A DNA stretch of 48,340 nucleotides from Caldilineaceae bacterium (GCA_022842065.1 JALHQH010000047.1:1-48340); one strand, 5' to 3'; positions 17,681-28,386 are shown, counted from the stretch's first letter. Program-made: numbers and translations. Notes: a model not told the origin generated them from the sequence alone.

Positions 17681-18737
17681 GCGCACGCTTGATCAGTCCG
17701 CCGCGTTGCCAAGCGCCGCCTTGGGTCGCTTCAACCTGGCGACGATGTCGGGCGTCTTTCCGGGCACGCGCACGCAGATCTATCAACGGCTGCACTTGGT
17801 GCGGATTGACCCAGTGACTGGTATTGTTATGGCCGACCAACGTGCTTGGCTCCAACTCTTGTGGTACGCTGAACCAGCGGCCTGTGTCGGTTATTTGTTC
17901 ACCGCCGCGGCCGGCCAAGCCGACGAGCCACTGTTCCAACTAGCCGAACCACAGCGCGGCGATTTTCTGCAACGGCTGACCAGCGCCTTATTGGCCCAGG
18001 GCTGGCAACTGCGCAGTTGTGCTACCTGTCATTTCTGGCAACGCGCCGCGGCCACGACGGCCGATCAACTGCCGTTAGGCGCATGTTCTTGGTCCGGCGC
18101 GCCGACTGAGATCGCCGTGCCACCTTTGCTGATCAACCAATCGGGGCTGGCCCTTGATTGCGTACAGTGGCAATTGGCGTCAACGACCACTGCTGTAACG
18201 GTGGCTGACGCAAAGATCACGAGCCCGCTCCCCATGCGGCGCGCCGCCGAGAGTGCCGAGATCCGGCTGCCGCTCTGGCAACGGCTCTGGCGGCGCTATC
18301 GGCGGCGGCGTGATGGCCATCAGCCCCGGCTTACGGCCGCGGATTGGGCCACCAAGCTGGTTGAGCGCAGCGGGGTGGGGGCGGGCACGGAAAGTTGTTT
18401 TGTCTGCCAGGGGCGGATTGCCAACTTGGGCGCGCTGACCGTAGCCAGCACCGAAAATGATAAAGAGACCTACAGTGTCTGGCGCTGTCGCCATTGTTAT
18501 ACGCTCTATCTCAATGATTGGGTTGATCGCTGGGAACGGCTCGATAATCTAGAGACCGAAGAGAGCTATTACCGCGTGGCCCCTGCCGAAGCGCTGACCT
18601 TGCTCACCGTGATCGATGGGGTGAGCGGTGGGGAACATCCCAACCGCCGCCATGAGCGCCAGACCCAACGTCAATTTTTTACTGAATTTATGGCGCAGCA
18701 CCCCGTCTTGAGCCATCAAATTCGCCAAGGACGATAG
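17670..18737 (+). CDS. Uncharacterised zinc-ribbon-like protein
   Basis: A 355-residue protein I do not recognise. The N-terminal half has [20 protein letters not shown] and a lone CATCHFWQR pair at about 116-119. The C-terminal half has CFVCQGR and, about 35 residues later, [12 protein letters not shown], four Cys that look like one treble-clef or ribbon zinc site. A strongly basic stretch ([14 protein letters not shown]) lies between. No signal peptide or membrane helix is visible. Its start overlaps the binding-protein gene by 11 bp, and the M23 gene follows after 8 bp, so the three are probably co-transcribed. Confidence 0.6.
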   Translation: MASKRTLDQSAALPSAALGRFNLATMSGVFPGTRTQIYQRLHLVRIDPVTGIVMADQRAWLQLLWYAEPAACVGYLFTAAAGQADEPLFQLAEPQRGDFLQRLTSALLAQGWQLRSCATCHFWQRAAATTADQLPLGACSWSGAPTEIAVPPLLINQSGLALDCVQWQLASTTTAVTVADAKITSPLPMRRAAESAEIRLPLWQRLWRRYRRRRDGHQPRLTAADWATKLVERSGVGAGTESCFVCQGRIANLGALTVASTENDKETYSVWRCRHCYTLYLNDWVDRWERLDNLETEESYYRVAPAEALTLLTVIDGVSGGEHPNRRHERQTQRQFFTEFMAQHPVLSHQIRQGR

Positions 18738-18745
18738 GATTTATC

Positions 18746-19822
18746 ATGACTGAGCATACCGCCCAATCCGCCGCCCAATCCTCTGCGCAGAGCGCAAATC
18801 AGCCCTACTTGATGGCCGAAAGCAGACCAGCGCGGCTGATTGCGGCCAACTATACCGATCTACCCTTTCCACCACTGGGGCCACTACAGGAGGTGGTCTT
18901 TGATCTCGGCATCACGGCGATTCACGGGGCCATCGAGTTGTCGGGCCTCGTCGTGCAGGGGTACAACGAGCATCAACTGCTCTTTGAACAGCGCTGGCCG
19001 GCGCGTGTCATCCGCAAGCAGACGGGTGAGGCTGATCTACGCATTGAAGCCGGCACCGGGCTCGCCATCCACCACCTACACTTCATGCTGCACGGCCACG
19101 AACTGCTGACCATGGTGCAGGTGACGGTCGTTGGCAAACGCGAAAGTGATGGTCAGTCCACGCAGGCCCTGGTCCAGATCGGGGTGGTCTATCCCGAAAA
19201 CAAAACCGATTTGTACTTTCCGCTACGCGGTGCCTGGTGGGCGATTCAGGGATCGGATTGGAGCGACCGCCACAAGCAGGAGGTCTTTAGCCAGACCTAT
19301 GCCTTGGACTTTGTGAAACTGGGGGCAGACAATCAGTTCTTTGCGGATGCAGGGCTACGGCTGGAAGATCATTACAGTTGGGATCAGCCGGTCTACGCGA
19401 CGGCTGGCGGCAAAGTTGCCTACGTCTGCTACGACCTGCCGGATCTGCAGCCTGGTACCCCACCGGATGGGCGGATGTTCCGCGATGACCCGCGGCGACT
19501 GTTGGGTAATGCCGTTGCCATCAGCCATGCCAACGGTGAATTTAGCTACTATGGCTGTCTGCAACAGGCCAGCTTGGCCGTTAACGAAGGGGACCTCATC
19601 CGTCGCGGCACACTGATCGGGCGGGTGGGCAACAGCGGCATTACGCCGGGACCCCATCTGCACTTCCATCTGATGGAAGGGCCAAATCCTTTTATCGACC
19701 AGGGCCTGCCCCTCAAATTTAGCCATTTCAGTGCCGGTGGGCAATTCTTTGAACAACCGATAACGGTTCCCACCCGCATGATTGTGATTGGCCCGCCGGC
19801 CGCAACAGAAAGCACAGAGTAA
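18746..19822 (+). CDS. M23/LytM-fold peptidase-like protein
   Basis: A 358-residue protein whose C-terminal about 160 residues match the lysostaphin/LytM fold: [55 protein letters not shown] and [11 protein letters not shown], with the two histidines of HLHFH. The Asp ligand is in ALDF. The first zinc His is not in its usual spot; His at RHKQEVF a few residues earlier may replace it. The N-terminal half is an unassigned beta-rich domain. There is no signal peptide, which is odd for a murein hydrolase. AGGATTTATC precedes the ATG. Confidence 0.75.
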   Translation: MTEHTAQSAAQSSAQSANQPYLMAESRPARLIAANYTDLPFPPLGPLQEVVFDLGITAIHGAIELSGLVVQGYNEHQLLFEQRWPARVIRKQTGEADLRIEAGTGLAIHHLHFMLHGHELLTMVQVTVVGKRESDGQSTQALVQIGVVYPENKTDLYFPLRGAWWAIQGSDWSDRHKQEVFSQTYALDFVKLGADNQFFADAGLRLEDHYSWDQPVYATAGGKVAYVCYDLPDLQPGTPPDGRMFRDDPRRLLGNAVAISHANGEFSYYGCLQQASLAVNEGDLIRRGTLIGRVGNSGITPGPHLHFHLMEGPNPFIDQGLPLKFSHFSAGGQFFEQPITVPTRMIVIGPPAATESTE

Positions 19823-19828
19823 ACAACA

Positions 19829-20266
19829 ATGAGCGAAGAACGCGAGCTGGATTTTTACACGACCGTTGATGATGAGATGTATGACGATCTTGCTGAACTC
19901 GCCGGCCAGCGTATCGTCCATGTTGCGCTGTGGGAGGAGTCGATCAGCGACATGTTGGAAGGGCAGGACGCGGTTGCGACTAGCACCAACGCGGCCGATC
20001 TTGACCTTTATCTGGAGGGGGGGATCTATTTCGAGCTCTATGGCGTCCTGGCCTATCGCGACCCGGAGCAGGATCCGCTGCCCGACCGCGAAACGGTAGA
20101 ACGCCAACTGACGGCGCTGGTCAAACAGGGGCTTTGGCTCGATGAAGTGGCCGTTGACGAAGAAAATGCCCTGGTCCTGATCCTCAGCCGGGCGCGCAAG
20201 CCTCAACTCTATCTGGCGATCAGCGGCTGGAGTGTGGACGAGTGGGATGAGTTACCGAACGGATAA
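19829..20266 (+). CDS. Uncharacterised acidic protein
   Basis: A 145-residue, strongly acidic cytosolic protein (DDEMYDDLAEL, DEVAVDEENALVLIL, VDEWDELPNG). It shows a hydrophobic beta pattern toward the C-terminus (ALVLILSRARKPQLYLAISGW). I do not recognise a family. It begins 6 bp after the M23 gene and is the last gene of the 16.3-20.3 kb run, so it probably belongs to the same transcript. Confidence 0.6.
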   Translation: MSEERELDFYTTVDDEMYDDLAELAGQRIVHVALWEESISDMLEGQDAVATSTNAADLDLYLEGGIYFELYGVLAYRDPEQDPLPDRETVERQLTALVKQGLWLDEVAVDEENALVLILSRARKPQLYLAISGWSVDEWDELPNG

Positions 20267-20424
20267 TGGACCGATTGCCGTAATCGTGGTTGCGGATTTC
20301 CAGCGTTTATGGTATTTTGTGGTATAGTAACAGCGATTATTTTCCACCAACAATCTATGCTCAGCGGCCACTCCTTAGAATAAATTGGCCCAGCATAGCG
20401 AGATTCCCAACAGGAGAGCGCAAG

Positions 20425-20907
20425 ATGAGTGCCATGACTGTAACACGGTCACGTCCACTGGGTAACCCCTGGTTGGCTTCGATCTACGCAGGTGTCTTGA
20501 CCGCAATTGCGGCCTACGCGGCCAGCTATTTTCTGCAGGCTGATCAATTGATTCCTTTTGCTGCCGCACTGCTATTGACTGGGATTGGCCCTGTCCTTGG
20601 CTACGCCTTTGCCTCTGGGCGGGTTGGGGCAAGTATTGGCGGGGTTATCGGTGGCATTATTGGGGGGATCCCGGTGATTGGGGTCATCTTGTGGCCACTG
20701 CTTGTTGGTGCCTTTATGGGCACCCAATCGATTGGTAAGCTCTTTGTCGGCAGCATTATTGGCCTAATTTTGGGGCTGGCTGTCTTTTTCGGCATGGCCA
20801 CTGCGCTGGGGCAGGATCCTAGTTGGTTCGGTGCCGGTTTTATTGCACTATTTGCCGTATGGGGTGGTGCAACTGGCGCCTTTATGACGGCTTGGGCCAA
20901 ACGGTAA
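20425..20907 (+). CDS. Small Gly-rich integral membrane protein
   Basis: A 160-residue protein with four or five hydrophobic helices and glycine-zipper stretches (GASIGGVIGGIIGGIPVIG, GSIIGLILGLAVFFG). No family is recognised; it could be a small channel, scaffold or stress membrane protein. The ATG at 20425 has CAGGAGAG upstream. A strong palindromic terminator follows directly, so it ends its transcript. Confidence 0.7.
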   Translation: MSAMTVTRSRPLGNPWLASIYAGVLTAIAAYAASYFLQADQLIPFAAALLLTGIGPVLGYAFASGRVGASIGGVIGGIIGGIPVIGVILWPLLVGAFMGTQSIGKLFVGSIIGLILGLAVFFGMATALGQDPSWFGAGFIALFAVWGGATGAFMTAWAKR

Positions 20908-20923
20908 GTTTTTTGAACAATTA

Positions 20924-20957
20924 AAAAAAGCGAGTGAGCATGCTCACTCGCTTTTTT
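20924..20957 (+). terminator. Symmetric intrinsic terminator
   Basis: AAAAAAGCGAGTGAGCA pairs perfectly with its complement in a 17-bp palindrome, and the T-run ends the stem. It can act in either direction and lies 17 bp after the membrane-protein stop. Confidence 0.9.
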
Positions 20958-21496
20958 GTTGCCATTTTTTGTTATATCGCGCCTTTTGGCCTCATGCCGT
21001 GCTCGGCTGCTGAGTGGGGTCTCTTGGGCGCGAAGCCATAGATTGCTGCATAACTCCTAAAGTGAAATCAGATAGAAAATCGTAGTTTTAGCTGATCCAC
21101 GAAGGTACACGAAGTAAAGGCGAAATCTTCGTGTACCTTCGTGGATAAATGTATTGGTTTCAAACTGACATCACTTTAGATTTGTTCTTTTTTGCGCTAC
21201 CTTAAGGTAAAATGCGATGCTGATTCGTGAGATGTTGAATAAAAAATCCAGAAAAAGTACGCTGCATTACGAAATTTGTATAAGTTGCACAACAAGATTG
21301 TGTAAAATTGTACAAACTTCTGCTTTTTGATTATACTGCAACGCAGTTGACCGTCTTTCTTACCCGTCGTCACCCAGCACGGCAACCAAATCTGATCAAA
21401 ATTTGTGAGCGAACGGTATTCGTGCCCTGTCAACCTTACCGAAGTTCGACGCTTGCAGCTATGTGCGCCATTTAGAAATAGAGCGAGTTAGGCAAT
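20958..21496. other. Long spacer before the PucR-type regulator
   Basis: A 539-bp stretch with no gene I can support. It holds a MITE-like element (21057-21179), described separately. The last 300 bp are AT-richer than the surrounding genes and presumably contain the promoter of the regulator gene. I could not fix -35/-10 boxes with confidence. Confidence 0.6.
21057..21179. mobile_element. MITE-like element with terminal and internal inverted repeats
   Basis: The ends are inverted: CTAAAGTGAAATCAG at 21057-21071 and its near complement at 21165-21179 (13 of 15 match). A perfect 20-bp internal inverted repeat (ATCCACGAAGGTACACGAAG, 21095-21114/21127-21146) forms a hairpin with a 12-nt loop. 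There is no coding capacity and no clear target duplication. The internal arm is of the CTTCGTG...CTTCGTGG type, itself a short degenerate repeat. Confidence 0.65.
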
Positions 21497-23140
21497 ATGT
21501 ACAAAAGCTCGGTAAATTTAGATGATATCTATCGGTTGGCGCTCCCCCCCAACACGAAAATTCTGGTTGGTGATGATCTGCTTGATCGTACGGTCAGTTG
21601 GGCATGCAGCTTACGGCCTAGTCCCCCAGCTTTTCCTAAACTTGATGGCAATGAATTAGCACTGATCGATATGGAGGATCTCTATCGGCTGGATGCAAAG
21701 ATGCAGTTGGCGCGTGTAGTACGTAGTTTGGAGGGAGCACGGATTGCGGCGATTGCTGTGCTCGGCAAAGTTGATGCAGAGGCGATTCGTATTGCCCAAG
21801 CCAGTCGCATTGCGCTGTTTGAATTACCCAGTGATCAACCGCTGGTCCAGGTCGAACGGGGCATTATTCGCCTAATTGTTGACCGCGCCGGTTACATTGC
21901 CCAACGCTCCGCGGAGTTGCAGCGCGAACTCAACCAGATCGCCCTTGATGGTGGCGGTATTCTGCGCATTGCGCAACATATTGCCAAATTTGTGCAGCAG
22001 CCGTTGGTCTTATTGCGTGAAGATGGGCAGATCGCCACCCATAGTGGCCTTGAAACCCTGGCGGAAAATCGGCAACAGGCGTTATTGAGTAGCCTGCCGA
22101 ATGTCACCGTTCTGCGTAGTTGGGCGGCAACACAACCGGCCAGCAACCTGCATAGCACCGTCGGCGCGTTAACTTTGAATGGTTCATCCAGCGCCGCGGG
22201 CTATAGCCAGGTGGTCGTGATGCCGATTATGGCCATGGATTCGATTCGCGGCTACTGTCTACTGCTGCGGCCCCTGGTGCAAGCCGGCCAGCCGATCAGC
22301 GCGGTGGAAGAGATGGCGGTGAGCCAAGGGGCCGGGGCCGCGGCGCTGGAATGGGCGAAACTCAACGCGGTTGGGCTAGCGGAAGAACGCATGCGCGCCG
22401 CTTTTGTCGATGAACTGCTCGCTTCTGAGATTGCCGATGAACAAGCGTGGATCCAGCGTGGGGCCTCGCTGCACTATGATCTCACCAAGCCCCATGTGGC
22501 ATGGGTCGTGGAAGCCAAAAATGTGCCCGAGTGGCCTGGTCCCCTGTTGCGCTTTGTCAAAGAGCAAGGGGTAAATGCCCCGTTGAGCCGCCGTGATGAG
22601 GGTGTGTTGCTCTTCTGGCCCACCGACAACCCCAAGAGTGGCCGCGATCACAAGATTGTGGCCCATACCTTGGCCGAGCGTTTGCTCGCCCATTACCCCA
22701 AATCCCAGGTCATTATCGGCATCGGCCGCCCAGCGACCATGCCCAGCAACTGGTTACAAAGCCAGCAACAGGCGCGCGAAAGTTGGCGCTTGGGCAAGGA
22801 ATGGAAGGGCTCACCGGTTACCTACTTTGGCGACCTGGGGCTTTACCAACTGTTGACGGCATTGGGCAGTAGCCCAGAAGCAGGTCGTTTTTATCGGAAA
22901 ACCCTGGGGCGCTTGCTCAGCTATGATGAAAGCAAAAATGCGGAACTCGTGCAGACGCTGGAAGCCTTTTTTGACTCCCACGGCAACCTGAGCCAGACGG
23001 CCAGCCGGCTCCATATTCATCGCAATACGCTGACTTATCGGCTGGAGCAGATCTCCTCGATCACCCAGCTCGATCTGGATGATCCCGATGCCCGTTTTTC
23101 GTTACAATTTGCCTTGAAGCTGCGCCCGGTGATTAAATAA
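21497..23140 (+). CDS. PucR/CdaR-family transcriptional regulator
   Basis: A 547-residue regulator. The N-terminal about 130 residues match the PucR purine-catabolism-type sensor ([31 protein letters not shown]). A GAF-like middle follows, then a CdaR-type domain. The C-terminus is the PucR helix-turn-helix: [32 protein letters not shown]. Such proteins usually activate nearby catabolic or storage genes on sensing a small ligand. Here the upstream gene is a terminated membrane protein and the downstream genes converge (trpA on minus), so the target is not evident. Confidence 0.88.
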   Translation: MYKSSVNLDDIYRLALPPNTKILVGDDLLDRTVSWACSLRPSPPAFPKLDGNELALIDMEDLYRLDAKMQLARVVRSLEGARIAAIAVLGKVDAEAIRIAQASRIALFELPSDQPLVQVERGIIRLIVDRAGYIAQRSAELQRELNQIALDGGGILRIAQHIAKFVQQPLVLLREDGQIATHSGLETLAENRQQALLSSLPNVTVLRSWAATQPASNLHSTVGALTLNGSSSAAGYSQVVVMPIMAMDSIRGYCLLLRPLVQAGQPISAVEEMAVSQGAGAAALEWAKLNAVGLAEERMRAAFVDELLASEIADEQAWIQRGASLHYDLTKPHVAWVVEAKNVPEWPGPLLRFVKEQGVNAPLSRRDEGVLLFWPTDNPKSGRDHKIVAHTLAERLLAHYPKSQVIIGIGRPATMPSNWLQSQQQARESWRLGKEWKGSPVTYFGDLGLYQLLTALGSSPEAGRFYRKTLGRLLSYDESKNAELVQTLEAFFDSHGNLSQTASRLHIHRNTLTYRLEQISSITQLDLDDPDARFSLQFALKLRPVIK

Positions 23141-23187
23141 TCAGCCTTACCACCGGATAGTACAGAAATTGCGCAGTAAACAACCGA

Positions 23188-23254
23188 CGTAGATCATCGC
23201 CTCTGGCGTGACAGCTTTCTCACTCAGCTGTCACGCCGGAGGCGATGACCTACG
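23188..23254. repeat. 29-bp inverted repeat between convergent genes
   Basis: Arms 23188-23216 and 23226-23254 pair over 29 bp with one mismatch and one G-T wobble around a 9-nt loop (outer sequence CGTAGATCATCGCCTCTGG). It sits between the regulator's stop and the trpA stop and may terminate both, although it lacks T-tracts. Confidence 0.85.
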
Positions 23255-23273
23255 GTAGCGTATCCAGGCTGGC

Positions 23274-24086
23274 TTATCCGCCCTTTACCGCTTGATGTGA
23301 CCCTGCCGCCAATTCGGTGCCTAAACGCCGCACGGCGGCGACCCCTTCAGTGCTGCCCGCTGCCTTCACCAGTGCCGAGCCCACAATCACCCCTTCAGCA
23401 ATCTCGGCTACCGCGGCCGCCTGGGTACCGGTGCCGATGCCAAAGCCAATGGCGAGCGGCAGGTTGGTATATTTGCGCACCCGCTGGACGAAACTTTTCA
23501 GATCGGCCGGTAGCTCGGTGCGTGCCCCGGTAATCCCGGTCACACTCACCAGGTAGATAAAGCCAGTGGCACGGCGTGCGATCATTTGAATGCGCGCTTC
23601 ACTGCTGGTGGGGGCGATGAATTGGATGGCTGCCAGGCCCGCTTGTCGGCAAATTTCATCCAGCTCATCCCCCTCCTCTGGCGGTAGATCAGGGACAATC
23701 AGCCCATCGATCCCGGCGGCAACCGCATCATCAACAAACTTTTGCAGCCCATAGGCCAGTAATGGGTTGTAATAGGTCATGGCACAAAAGGGCTGGGTCA
23801 CCCCGGCGGCGCGCAATTCACCGACCATGGCCAAACAATCCTTCACGGTGGTGCCCTGCGTAATTGCCGTATAGGTTGCTGTTTGCACCGTTGGTCCATC
23901 GGCCAGCGGATCGCTATGAGGCAGCCCAATTTCAAAGAGATCGGCCCCCACGTCGGCCAATGTTTGGATCACCTCCAAGGTGGTACCGCGGCTGGGGTAG
24001 CCCATCGCGTGATAAGGCATAAAAGCCGCGCGTTTTTCCTGTTTTGCCTTGGTAAAGACGGCGCTAATCCGTTCGAGTCCAGTCAT
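23274..24086 (-). CDS. trpA: Tryptophan synthase alpha subunit
   Basis: A 270-residue TIM-barrel subunit that cleaves indole-3-glycerol phosphate and channels indole to TrpB. Catalytic Glu52 ([10 protein letters not shown]) and Asp63 (LADGP) are present, along with [28 protein letters not shown] and GFGIGT. The usual N-terminal T(A/L)GDP strand reads [17 protein letters not shown] lies before the ATG. It is separated from trpB by two unrelated minus-strand genes, an unusual break in the trpBA pair. No other trp genes (trpE/G/D/C/F) are in the window. Confidence 0.95.
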   Translation of the reverse strand: MTGLERISAVFTKAKQEKRAAFMPYHAMGYPSRGTTLEVIQTLADVGADLFEIGLPHSDPLADGPTVQTATYTAITQGTTVKDCLAMVGELRAAGVTQPFCAMTYYNPLLAYGLQKFVDDAVAAGIDGLIVPDLPPEEGDELDEICRQAGLAAIQFIAPTSSEARIQMIARRATGFIYLVSVTGITGARTELPADLKSFVQRVRKYTNLPLAIGFGIGTGTQAAAVAEIAEGVIVGSALVKAAGSTEGVAAVRRLGTELAAGSHQAVKGG

Positions 24087-24111
24087 TTCTGTTATTCCTA
24101 TTTTTGAACGC

Positions 24112-24579
24112 TTATATGCTTTCAGTTAGGCTAATGATCGCATATTCGTAATCACGCTGTGACCATGCCCAAAGGAAGGTTTCTAACGCTACCTCTTGGG
24201 GCGCATCGTTTGCAGCGGGATTGTTGATAAAAACAGTATCGTTATCAAAGCCAATCACAACAACCGCATGATGGTGATAATAGGGCCAGATACCGACATC
24301 ATCGCTGTCAACTGCAACAATGACGGGTAACCCAAGGTCAAGTACTGCTGCAAATGCTGCTAAAGAGCCATTGATATCAGTTCGTACACTGATGCCAATG
24401 GCGGAATGCAGTTTGGTTACATTGCGAAAAGGTGTTCCAATCTCTGTCGTTTGTAAGATCCTAGTCAGCCAACTATACTCACGATGAATCCCTAAATAGT
24501 CTAGTACCATCGCGGTGCAGGCGACAAGGCAATCAGCTTCACGCTGCTGGCGCCAATTCTTGATATCGGACAATAGCAT
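24112..24579 (-). CDS. C39-like papain-fold cysteine protease
   Basis: A 155-residue protein resembling the C39/BtrH-type peptidase fold. [19 protein letters not shown] carries the candidate catalytic Cys17. [13 protein letters not shown] carries the His about 90 residues later, and INNPA supplies the Asn/Asp-like third residue. There is no signal peptide or transmembrane region, so it is a free-standing cytosolic domain rather than a bacteriocin exporter. Its start lies inside the 3' end of the upstream gene (41-bp overlap), implying translational coupling with that protein, possibly its substrate or partner. Confidence 0.75.
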   Translation of the reverse strand: MLLSDIKNWRQQREADCLVACTAMVLDYLGIHREYSWLTRILQTTEIGTPFRNVTKLHSAIGISVRTDINGSLAAFAAVLDLGLPVIVAVDSDDVGIWPYYHHHAVVVIGFDNDTVFINNPAANDAPQEVALETFLWAWSQRDYEYAIISLTESI

Positions 24580-25138
24580 GAACGCGTTCCTCGAGGGTTT
24601 TAAGCTGTGTGTTACTTAAGGGACTCACTTCGCCACTCAGTGCATTCACATCGATTGTTCCAAGCGGCTCTAGCTGTAAATTATCTAGGTGAAATGCAAT
24701 GGCAAATTGCCAAATCGGTGCTGCTAATGGCACAAAGATCCCACCTGTAACGCTGAAATTCATACCCAGCTGGGCGCTGATCCACCGGCGCGCTAACCGG
24801 CGCGCTTGGTGGCGCAGTATGTGACCGTCGGTATTGCGGGCTAACTCGCCTTTGCGTCGGGCCTTTTCCCATGCCGCACACTCGCGGATCTCGCAAAGTT
24901 GTTCAGTTGTTAAAGGTTGCACCGTTGCAGTTGCTGGGTTAACGTTGATCCGCCCAACCACAGGTGGTTGTTCATTTTCTACATCCGTATAACAGATGAA
25001 AAACATTAAGCTGTTGTTGTGTTGCTGTGATGGAGCAGCACAACGATACTCAGTTCCTAAGAACTGGGTAAGGTAAACATCGGCAAGTTCACGCATGCGC
25101 AATTCTTTTGCTGATGCAGAGCTGCTTAATTGAGCCAT
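24539..25138 (-). CDS. Uncharacterised protein with duplicated motif, coupled to the protease gene
   Basis: A 199-residue protein I do not recognise. It has two related segments: GRINVNPATATVQPLTTEQLCEIRE at about 62-86 and GTIDVNALSGEVSPLSNTQLKTLEE at about 163-187. That suggests an internal duplication of a PepSY-like beta-strand/helix unit. The middle is strongly basic (RHQARRLARRWISAQ). The 3' end overlaps the C39-like gene by 41 bp. The pair sits between trpB and trpA with short spacers and is likely expressed with them. Confidence 0.65.
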   Translation of the reverse strand: MAQLSSSASAKELRMRELADVYLTQFLGTEYRCAAPSQQHNNSLMFFICYTDVENEQPPVVGRINVNPATATVQPLTTEQLCEIRECAAWEKARRKGELARNTDGHILRHQARRLARRWISAQLGMNFSVTGGIFVPLAAPIWQFAIAFHLDNLQLEPLGTIDVNALSGEVSPLSNTQLKTLEERVHAIVRYQELAPAA

Positions 25139-25168
25139 CGCAGATCACCTTTCCTCGTGCAAGGGGTA

Positions 25169-26410
25169 TCACTTACCCAGCACTTCCATCACCGTATTGA
25201 GATCCTTGTCACCACGGCCACTTAGATTCACCAACAGGATCTGATCCTTGCCCATCTGCGGGGCGATCTTCACGGCGTGGGCAACGGCGTGCGAACTTTC
25301 CAGCGCCGGGATGATCCCTTCAAAGCGGCAGAGCAACTTAAAGCCTTCCATGGCCGCCTCATCGGTGCAGTAAGTGTATTCAGTGCGTTTGAGGTCGCGC
25401 AGCCAAGCGTGTTCCGGCCCGATGCTGGCATAGTCCAACCCGGCGCTAATGCTGTGGGTGAGCGCAATCTGCCCATCTTCATCCTGCAGCACATAACTTT
25501 TTGTACCTTGTAAAACGCCGATGCGCCCCATCTTGGGATCGGCAAAGCGGGCGGCATGTTCACCACTTTCAATGCCATGACCACCCGCCTCGACGCCAAT
25601 CAGGCGCACCTGTTCAAATTCGAGGAAGGAGTGGAACATGCCAATCGCATTGCTGCCGCCACCGACACAGGCGACGATCACATCGGGTAGCCGCCCTGGC
25701 CCATCCGCATGGTCGCGCATCTGGTAGACCGCTTCGCAGCCGATGATGCTCTGAAAGTCGCGCACCATCGCCGGGTAGGGATGAGGGCCGAGCACGCTGC
25801 CCAGCAGATAGTGAGTATTGTGGACATTGGTCACCCAGTCGCGAATCGCTTCGTTGATCGCATCCTTGAGCGTCTTGCTGCCACTTTCCACGCCGCGCAC
25901 TTCGGTGCCGAGCAAACGCATGCGGAAGACGTTGGGCTGTTGGCGCGCCATGTCAACGGTACCCATGTAGACAATACATTCCATGCCCAACCAGGCGGCC
26001 ACCGTTGCCGTCGCCACCCCATGTTGACCAGCACCGGTCTCGGCGACGATGCGGGTTTTGCCCATTTTGCGCTTCATCAGCAAGGCCTGGCCCAAGGCAT
26101 TGTTGATCTTGTGCGCGCCGGTGTGGGCCAGATCTTCGCGCTTGAGATAGATCTGTGCCCCGCCCAGATGGTCACTCAGCCGTTTGGCATAGGTGACCGG
26201 GGTTGGGCGGCCGATAAAGGTGCGCTGGAGGTAAGCCAGCTCTTCCATAAAGGTTTTGTCATTGCGCGCTTGCAGGTAAGCTTCTTCTAACTCATCGAGC
26301 GCGCCCATCAGCGTCTCCGGCACAAACTTGCCGCCATAGGGGCCAAAGTGACCGCTCTCATCGGGGTAGGCACTATAGTTGATTCGTGGATTTGTTGTTG
26401 CTTCAGTCAT
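25169..26410 (-). CDS. trpB: Tryptophan synthase beta subunit
   Basis: A 413-residue PLP enzyme joining indole and serine to make tryptophan. The PLP lysine is Lys101 in HTGAHKINN, the phosphate cup is GGGSNAIG, and the N-terminal [11 protein letters not shown] is typical of TrpB1, the form that pairs with TrpA. Length is standard. AAGGAC lies about 8 nt before the ATG. In the minus-strand direction it follows the AAA-ATPase gene after about 78 bp and precedes the C39-associated pair, with trpA last. Confidence 0.96.
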   Translation of the reverse strand: MTEATTNPRINYSAYPDESGHFGPYGGKFVPETLMGALDELEEAYLQARNDKTFMEELAYLQRTFIGRPTPVTYAKRLSDHLGGAQIYLKREDLAHTGAHKINNALGQALLMKRKMGKTRIVAETGAGQHGVATATVAAWLGMECIVYMGTVDMARQQPNVFRMRLLGTEVRGVESGSKTLKDAINEAIRDWVTNVHNTHYLLGSVLGPHPYPAMVRDFQSIIGCEAVYQMRDHADGPGRLPDVIVACVGGGSNAIGMFHSFLEFEQVRLIGVEAGGHGIESGEHAARFADPKMGRIGVLQGTKSYVLQDEDGQIALTHSISAGLDYASIGPEHAWLRDLKRTEYTYCTDEAAMEGFKLLCRFEGIIPALESSHAVAHAVKIAPQMGKDQILLVNLSGRGDKDLNTVMEVLGK

Positions 26411-26488
26411 GAAATGTCCTTGGATTGTTCAAACAAAGTTGCTTGCGAAGCCCAGCGATTGCGCACAGATAAAGCTAGGCAGAACTGA

Positions 26489-28276
26489 TCAGGTTACCAC
26501 CGCCGCTTGCCAGAGTAAACGGTCAAAGCCAACGGCAACCACGGCATAGGCGCGCAGCCGTTCTGGTTCCCCATATTTGGCCGCCAAAGTGTGATAATAG
26601 CGTTGCACCTGGGTCAGTGCGCTTTGCAGCCGTTCTTGGACAAGTGGCAAAGCTATGAGTTCTGACTGGGTCATTGTCGATAGCTTTTCGCTGCTTAGTG
26701 AAAGTTCATTCAATTTGATAAATTTGAATTCAATGACCAGATCCAGTAGGCGATAGCGCCGCATTTCGGGGCGCAGAATCATGGTGAGATCAGCATAACC
26801 ACGTGTCAACGCAGTTTCTGAATCCATAATATAAAAGGTATCGTTGTAGAGTAGGGTGAGGAAAGCGGTTTTAATCGTTAATTCATTCGCCTGTAAATAA
26901 TCGCGATTATCGAAGACCTTGAAATAATGTTGACTGATAAAGTCACAAACCGGCTGCATCTCGCCATGAGCATAGAGCAATTTGGCAATGTCGAGGCGTT
27001 CAACGCCGGTGCGATCTTCTGGCAACATCAGTTCGGCCAGCCGTTCAACGTATAATTTGCGCATCGCCAAGTTGGGCACACGTAGAATCAGTTCGCCCGT
27101 CTCTGTTTCCCCACTGAGCGTCAGTGCCCCCAGATAGTAGAGCAAGGAAGCGAGCAAGGTGGTTGACTTGGTTTCCGCCAACATCTGGCGCAACCCAAAG
27201 CGATCGGCTAGGGCGACAATGGTTGGCGGTTGCTGTTCATTCAGCGCGTCGGCGATCAACCTTGCGCCATTCGCACGCTGCGAAATGTAGCTCAGCTTTT
27301 GATAGTCCGGCGCTAGATTGGAATCTAACAGTTGACGGGGATAAGTACACTCACGCTGGAAATATTTTAAGAAGTAAAAGACCTGGGTTGGATTGTAGAG
27401 CAGCGGCATATCCTCATAGACAAAGCGCGAGCCGTTGTAAAAAGTGCGCATGATCGTCAACGCTTCCGCCGCCTGCGCCGTGGATAGCCCACACTGCGCA
27501 ACTACAGCTTGCAACAGCATTTGCACTTCATCTTCACGAAAGCCGCAGAGATCAAAGAGATCGTGGCGCAGCGAAAGGCTTTCCGAAATGTTGTAGCCAC
27601 TGGTGACATCGCTTAGCACAATCGGCGAAACGCCTGTGATAAACACTCGAGCGATCCCCTGATCCATTGAGGCTTTGACGTTTTTGAAGACAGTTTTGAG
27701 CAACCCCTCACCGGTGACCAACGCTTCATAGCGTTCGTGACTCTCGGCCTGATTGCCCATCATCACTTCATTGGCAAAGTTGTCATACTCATCAATGAGC
27801 AGATAAAGTTGATGGCCGGATGCTTGCACCGCGGTCAGGAGCGAGGCAAACGACGACATGCTATTGTGTCGGTTAATGGTCGCCGTAAGCTGTAAGTAAG
27901 GCTTGTAGTAGACCAGAAAGTGCTCAATACTGGCATTAATATGATCGTGTACCACCTGTGTGATAACAGGCACATCCCCTTGTGGGTTGATGCGTGAAAA
28001 ATCCCATTTCAAAACGAGAAACTGATTGTGCAGCGCTGTTGGTTGTTGTCCAATCGCCAGATGACCAAAGAGCCGTGCAAACTCGTCTGCTTTGGCAAGA
28101 TCATAATAATTCTCCAACATTGACAAGAGCAGGCTCTTACCAAAGCGGCGCGGGCGTAACCAGGTCAGGTTGATCCCAGCCTCTTCGATCACCCTGATCC
28201 GATCGGTGCGGTCAATATAGAGATAATCTTCGACAATGAGCCGGTAAAAGTCACTGTCGCCATAGGGAAATTTCAT
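26489..28276 (-). CDS. AAA-ATPase-like / PD-(D/E)XK nuclease-like protein
   Basis: A 595-residue protein of the widespread 'AAA-ATPase-like plus PDDEXK_9' family. It opens FPYGDSDFYRLI and YLYIDRTDRI, and has a nucleotide-binding RPRRFGKSLLLSML (GKS), LYLLIDEYDNFANE as Walker B, and a C-terminal LDLVIEFKF in the nuclease-like domain. The biological role of the family is not settled; mobility and defence have been suggested. I start at 28276 (MKFPYG), preceded by GAGGCGG. It is an intruder between aroE and trpB in an otherwise biosynthetic run. Confidence 0.8.
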   Translation of the reverse strand: MKFPYGDSDFYRLIVEDYLYIDRTDRIRVIEEAGINLTWLRPRRFGKSLLLSMLENYYDLAKADEFARLFGHLAIGQQPTALHNQFLVLKWDFSRINPQGDVPVITQVVHDHINASIEHFLVYYKPYLQLTATINRHNSMSSFASLLTAVQASGHQLYLLIDEYDNFANEVMMGNQAESHERYEALVTGEGLLKTVFKNVKASMDQGIARVFITGVSPIVLSDVTSGYNISESLSLRHDLFDLCGFREDEVQMLLQAVVAQCGLSTAQAAEALTIMRTFYNGSRFVYEDMPLLYNPTQVFYFLKYFQRECTYPRQLLDSNLAPDYQKLSYISQRANGARLIADALNEQQPPTIVALADRFGLRQMLAETKSTTLLASLLYYLGALTLSGETETGELILRVPNLAMRKLYVERLAELMLPEDRTGVERLDIAKLLYAHGEMQPVCDFISQHYFKVFDNRDYLQANELTIKTAFLTLLYNDTFYIMDSETALTRGYADLTMILRPEMRRYRLLDLVIEFKFIKLNELSLSSEKLSTMTQSELIALPLVQERLQSALTQVQRYYHTLAAKYGEPERLRAYAVVAVGFDRLLWQAAVVT

Positions 28277-28386
28277 CTGCCGCCTCACTACACTAACCAC
28301 AAAAGCTGCTTACTTTCTAATTATATCATAGCCGAGCGGCGAACTTGTGTAATTATCACACCTGCCGTCTACGCTGGTCAGCGCCC

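Noticed and set aside
20958..21496. tRNA or other structured RNA gene
   Set aside because: The only strong folds are the terminator and the MITE-like inverted repeats; no cloverleaf or T-loop motif was found.
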